From Buttiauxella izardii (lineage in GTDB: Bacteria > Pseudomonadota > Gammaproteobacteria > Enterobacterales > Enterobacteriaceae): DNA of 64,000 nt. The translations under genes were made by a program, and so were the position numbers. The stretch's first letter is position 1. Every line of letters starts with the position of its first letter. The stretch is taken from contig NZ_QZWH01000028.1 of assembly GCF_003601925.1 (NCBI RefSeq), forward strand, positions 1-64,000, in the 5' to 3' direction. Positions 60,671 to 64,000 of the stretch are shown here, piece by piece. Below the pieces are notes generated by a model. The model worked only from the letters and a program-made list of their open reading frames with translations, had not been told where the DNA came from and made no database searches.

Positions 60671-62215
60671 ATGAAAAGTGCCGTTAATGCTCTACAAAAT
60701 TTCGGAAAGTCGCTCTATGGCCCGGTGCTTATTTTGCCGATCGTCGGTTTATTTATCGCGTTTGGTAATGTATTAGGCAACGGTAACCTTGCGGAATATC
60801 TCCCTTTCCTCGGTCATTCCTCTATCCAACACACCGGGATCCTGATCTCAAAATCTGCCGTTTCAGTGCTGGCAAACCTGGCGCTGGTCTTTGGCGTGGG
60901 GATCCCCATCGGTCTTGCGGCAAAAGATAAAGGTTATGCAGCACTGATCGGCCTGGTCACATTTATCGTTTTCATCAATGCGATGAATGTGACGTTACAG
61001 TTGCAAGGTGAACTCGCTCCCGCAGACCAAATGCGCGCCGCCGGGCAAAGCATGGTTTTAGGCGTGCAAGTGCTTGAGATGGGCGTGTTCGCTGGCATCC
61101 TGACCGGAGCGCTGTCGGGATACTTATACAATCGCTATTCCGGCGTACAGTTTTCCGGGGCGATGGCGATTTATTCCGGCCACTGTTTTGTCGCCATTAT
61201 TATGCTGCCGGTTTCGATGCTGCTCGGCGTGGTCATGAGCGAACTGTGGCCGTTTGCTCAGCACGGCATCAGCGCGCTGGCGCTGGCAATTAAAGGTGCC
61301 GGGGCGTTTGGCGTGGCTATCTATGGTTTCCTGGAACGTATTCTGGTGCCAACCGGCCTGCATCACCTGGTTTATACGCCATTCCTGTATACCGAATTAG
61401 GCGGCACGGCGGATGTTTGCGGCAATATTTATCAGGGCGCGCGTAATATTTACTTCGCGGAAATGGCCTGCCCGAGCGTTCATCAACTCAGCAGCACCGT
61501 GGTGTGGGATGCGCGTGGTATCAGCAAAATGTTCGGCCTGCCCGCTGCCGCTCTCGCCATGTATATGACGGCAAAGCCCGAGCGCAAAGCCGCTGCCAAA
61601 GCGATTCTTATTCCCGCAGCGTTAACCTCGATGCTGGTTGGCGTGACCGAGCCGCTGGAGTTTTCCTTCCTGTTTGTCGCCCCGCTGCTGTTCGGTGTGC
61701 ATGCCGTTCTGACGGGCATCGGCATGATGCTGTTTTATCTGCTGGGCGTTCACGCCATCGGCGCCAACGGCATTATCGATTTCATTCTTTATAACCTGCC
61801 GCTGGGCACCGAAAAATCCAACTGGCCGATGTACATCGCCGTCGGGCTGACGATGTCAGTGATTTACTTCCTGGTGTTCCGCTTCCTGATTCGTCGTTTC
61901 GATATGAAAACGCCGGGCCGTGAAAGCGATGACGAAGAGACAAAACTGTATAGCAAACAAGAATATCAAGCCAAAGGCAGCAACGACGGCTTAGGCGAAG
62001 CGATTATCGAAGGCCTCGGTGGCCGCGCCAATATTGAAGTGGTCGACAACTGTTACACCCGCCTGCGAGTTACGGTGCGCGATGTCTCAGTGATTGACGA
62101 GCCCCGCCTGAAATCGACTGGCGCGAAAGGGGTGATTAAACAAGGTAATAACGTTCAGGTGGTCTACGGGCTGCATGTCAAAAAAATGCGTGAAGCAGTA
62201 GAGACGTTTCTCTAA
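60671..62215 (+). CDS. PTS alpha-glucoside-type transporter, EIICB
   Basis: 514 residues. An N-terminal EIIC domain of the glucose superfamily (~1-410), with about ten membrane segments, begins QNFGKSLYGPVLILPIVGLFIAFGN in two adjoining blocks, and holds FGVAIYGFLERILVPTGLHH and TGVTEPLEFSF-like VGVTEPLEFSFLFVAP. A C-terminal EIIB domain (~435-514) has the phosphorylated cysteine Cys461 in VVDNCYTRLRVTV. There is no EIIA domain, so Crr (EIIA-Glc) probably supplies phosphate. Resembles GlvC and Klebsiella AglA, which import maltose- or sucrose-isomer-type disaccharides. The GH4 hydrolase follows after 8 bases. Exact sugar not decidable. Confidence 0.9.
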   Translation: MKSAVNALQNFGKSLYGPVLILPIVGLFIAFGNVLGNGNLAEYLPFLGHSSIQHTGILISKSAVSVLANLALVFGVGIPIGLAAKDKGYAALIGLVTFIVFINAMNVTLQLQGELAPADQMRAAGQSMVLGVQVLEMGVFAGILTGALSGYLYNRYSGVQFSGAMAIYSGHCFVAIIMLPVSMLLGVVMSELWPFAQHGISALALAIKGAGAFGVAIYGFLERILVPTGLHHLVYTPFLYTELGGTADVCGNIYQGARNIYFAEMACPSVHQLSSTVVWDARGISKMFGLPAAALAMYMTAKPERKAAAKAILIPAALTSMLVGVTEPLEFSFLFVAPLLFGVHAVLTGIGMMLFYLLGVHAIGANGIIDFILYNLPLGTEKSNWPMYIAVGLTMSVIYFLVFRFLIRRFDMKTPGRESDDEETKLYSKQEYQAKGSNDGLGEAIIEGLGGRANIEVVDNCYTRLRVTVRDVSVIDEPRLKSTGAKGVIKQGNNVQVVYGLHVKKMREAVETFL

Positions 62216-62223
62216 AGGAGTCA

Positions 62224-63591
62224 ATGATGTTTAAACCCCCATTTATTTTGTCCATTGCCGGTGGCGGTAGCACTTACACGCCGGGCATTGTTAAAAGCCT
62301 GATGGTGCGCCTGGCCGATTTCCCGTTAGCTGAAATTCGCCTCTACGATATTGATGGTGAGCGCCAGTCAGTGATTGCGCCGGTGGTTGAGAAAGTGATT
62401 CGTGACCATAGCCAAAGCATCAAATTTACCGTCACCACTGACCCGGAAGTGGCCTTTAGCGGTGCGCATTTCGTCTTCGCTCAGATGCGCGTCGGGCAAT
62501 ATAAAATGCGCGAGCAGGATGAAAAAATCCCATTGCGCCATGGTGTCGTCGGGCAAGAAACCTGCGGCCCAGGCGGGCTGGCTTATGGCTTGCGCACCAT
62601 TTTGCCGATGGTTGAACTGTGTGATTTTGTTGAGCGCTACGCCCATCAAAAAGCGTGGATTGTGAATTATTCCAACCCGGCGGCAATTGTGGCTGAAGGG
62701 GTGCGCCGTCTGCGTCCAAACGCTCGCGTGCTGAATATTTGCGATATGCCGGTTGCTGCCATGCGCAATATGGGCGCCATTCTGGGTGTGGATCGCCACA
62801 AGCTAGAAGTCGATTACTTCGGCCTGAATCACTTTGGCTGGTTTACTCGCGTCTTGGTTGACGGCGAAGATCGCCTGCCGGAATTGCGCCGCCATATCGC
62901 GAAATTTGGCCTGCTCACGGAAGATGCGGCGCAAACCGATCCGCAGCATTCTGATCCTTCCTGGGTGAAAACCTGGCGCCATATCAAGCCGATTATGGAT
63001 CATTTCCCGGAGTTTTTGCCGAACCCATATTTGCAGTATTACCTGATGCCAAACGACATTGTTGAGCATCAAAACCCTGATTACACCCGCGCTAACGAAG
63101 TGATGGATGGGCGTGAGAAGAAACTATTCGCCGCTGCCGACGAGTACAAAAAAACCGGTATTTTGCCGGATGCGTTCCATGTTGGAGTACACGGTGCATT
63201 CATCGTTGACGTCGCCTGTTCGCTGGCCTTTGATTTACGCCAGCGCCACCTGGTGATTGTGGAAAACAAAGGGGCGATTGCTAATCTACCGTATGACGCG
63301 ATGGTAGAAGTGCCAGCTTACATCACTTCGGAAGGGCCAGAACCGGTGCGTATGGGCGCGGTTCCTCTCTTCCACCAGACATTGCTGATGCAGCAATTAG
63401 CCTCGGAACAATTGCTGGTTGAAGCAACCATCGAAGGCAGTTATGAGAAGGCATTGCAGGCGTTTACGCTTAACCGCACCGTGCCGACGATGCAACACGC
63501 CAAAGCGATTCTCGACGATATGATTGAAGCCAATCGCGATTACTGGCCGAAACTGCAACAAGCGTGGAAAGACGGCGAAAAAGTCAGTTAG
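62224..63591 (+). CDS. GH4 6-phospho-alpha-glucosidase (GlvA/AglB type)
   Basis: 455 residues. Glycoside hydrolase family 4 with the N-terminal NAD-binding SIAGGGSTYTPGIV, the metal-binding Cys173 in NICDMP with catalytic-type Asp174, and His203 in GLNHFGWF; QETCGPGGLAYG and NPAAIVAEG are further family blocks. GH4 enzymes need NAD+ and Mn2+ and use a redox-elimination mechanism. The CDMP motif is typical of 6-phospho-alpha-glucosidases. It splits the phosphorylated disaccharide delivered by the upstream PTS. AAGGAG lies 3 bases before ATG 62224 and 6 before ATG 62227; the second start may be the real one. Confidence 0.92.
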   Translation: MMFKPPFILSIAGGGSTYTPGIVKSLMVRLADFPLAEIRLYDIDGERQSVIAPVVEKVIRDHSQSIKFTVTTDPEVAFSGAHFVFAQMRVGQYKMREQDEKIPLRHGVVGQETCGPGGLAYGLRTILPMVELCDFVERYAHQKAWIVNYSNPAAIVAEGVRRLRPNARVLNICDMPVAAMRNMGAILGVDRHKLEVDYFGLNHFGWFTRVLVDGEDRLPELRRHIAKFGLLTEDAAQTDPQHSDPSWVKTWRHIKPIMDHFPEFLPNPYLQYYLMPNDIVEHQNPDYTRANEVMDGREKKLFAAADEYKKTGILPDAFHVGVHGAFIVDVACSLAFDLRQRHLVIVENKGAIANLPYDAMVEVPAYITSEGPEPVRMGAVPLFHQTLLMQQLASEQLLVEATIEGSYEKALQAFTLNRTVPTMQHAKAILDDMIEANRDYWPKLQQAWKDGEKVS

Positions 63592-63695
63592 TTTTGTCAT
63601 AAATACGAGGCACCTCGCGCACCTGGACATGGTGGCTTGTCGGTTTGCTGAAAAACACCGACAATCCGTTAATCAATGATGATTCGGAGGCACCC

Positions 63696-64000
63696 ATGTC
63701 CACCACTTTCTTCGTTGCGGGCGACTGGCTCGCAGAACATATTAGCGATGCGAATATTCAGATTATTGATGCTCGCATGGCTCCTCCCGGCCAGGAACAC
63801 CGAGATGTGCCTGGCGAATATCGCGCAGGCCATCTGCCTGGCGCAGTGTTTTTCGACATCGAAGCCCTTTCTGACCACACCAGCCCTCTGCCGCATATGA
63901 TGCCGCGCGCTGAAGCCTTTGCCGTTGCGATGCGTGAATTGGGTATCAGCAGCGACAAACATCTGGTGGTTTACGATGAAGGTAATCTGTTCTCCGCTCC
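63696..64000 (+). CDS. sseA: 3-mercaptopyruvate sulfurtransferase SseA (partial, 3' end outside window)
   Basis: The first 101 residues are present, reading MSTTFFVAGDWLAEHISDAN and then IQIIDARM, GAVFFDIEALSDHTSPLPHM and YDEGNLFSA, very close to E. coli SseA. This is the N-terminal, non-catalytic rhodanese domain; the catalytic cysteine in the second domain lies outside the window. It moves sulfur from 3-mercaptopyruvate to cyanide or thiols. Ribosome site CGGAGG. In E. coli sseA directly adjoins yfhM; here the PTS/GH4 pair is inserted. Confidence 0.95.
   Translation, partial: MSTTFFVAGDWLAEHISDANIQIIDARMAPPGQEHRDVPGEYRAGHLPGAVFFDIEALSDHTSPLPHMMPRAEAFAVAMRELGISSDKHLVVYDEGNLFSA

Overview
The window is a chromosomal segment of an enterobacterium in the Enterobacteriaceae, close to but clearly not Escherichia coli. 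Nearly every housekeeping gene matches the order E. coli has around 55-57 min: aegA-narQ-acrD-ypfM-yffB-dapE-ypfN-ypfH-tmcA-ypfJ-purC-bamC-dapA-gcvR-bcp-perM-bepA-yfgD-hda-uraA-upp-purMN-ppk-ppx-pdeF-yfgG-guaAB-xseA-yfgJ-der-bamB-yfgM-hisS-ispG-rodZ-rlmN-ndk-pbpC-yfhM-sseA. The genus cannot be fixed from the sequence alone. Identifications rest on recall of E. coli family members; no database search was run.

Layout. 1-970 holds the start of a PAAR-type Rhs protein that runs off the left edge. 1.2-9.1 kb is a respiration/efflux block: the Fe-S oxidoreductase aegA, the nitrate/nitrite sensor narQ with its regulator narP directly downstream (unlinked in E. coli), and the RND pump acrD. 9.1-25.4 kb carries lysine biosynthesis (dapE, dapA), envelope assembly (bamC, bepA), purC, tRNA acetylation (tmcA), replication control (hda, apparently starting at CTG) and uracil salvage (upp-uraA, separated by a terminator and an ERIC element). 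25.5-40.7 kb carries purMN, ppk-ppx, pdeF, guaBA and xseA. 40.7-53 kb runs through yfgJ, der, bamB, yfgM, hisS, ispG, rodZ, rlmN and ndk. 53-60.3 kb holds the pbpC/alpha-2-macroglobulin pair. The window ends in sseA, cut by the right edge.

Four cargoes interrupt the E. coli-like backbone: the rhs gene beside aegA; an HxlR regulator/MFS exporter divergent pair between yfgG and guaA, with two similar palindromic operators; eutBC plus an LprI-domain secreted protein between yfgJ and der; and an alpha-glucoside PTS transporter with a GH4 6-phospho-glucosidase between yfhM and sseA.

Regulatory signals that can be read directly include PurR boxes before purC, purM and guaB, a BaeR-like box before acrD, an FNR-like site before pdeF, many intrinsic terminators, one ERIC element, and two copies of a GC-rich palindromic repeat, both placed between convergent genes. 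No CRISPR array, insertion sequence, tRNA, rRNA or clear prophage was seen. No wholly new system is obvious. The best leads are the insertions, the narQP linkage and the repeat family.
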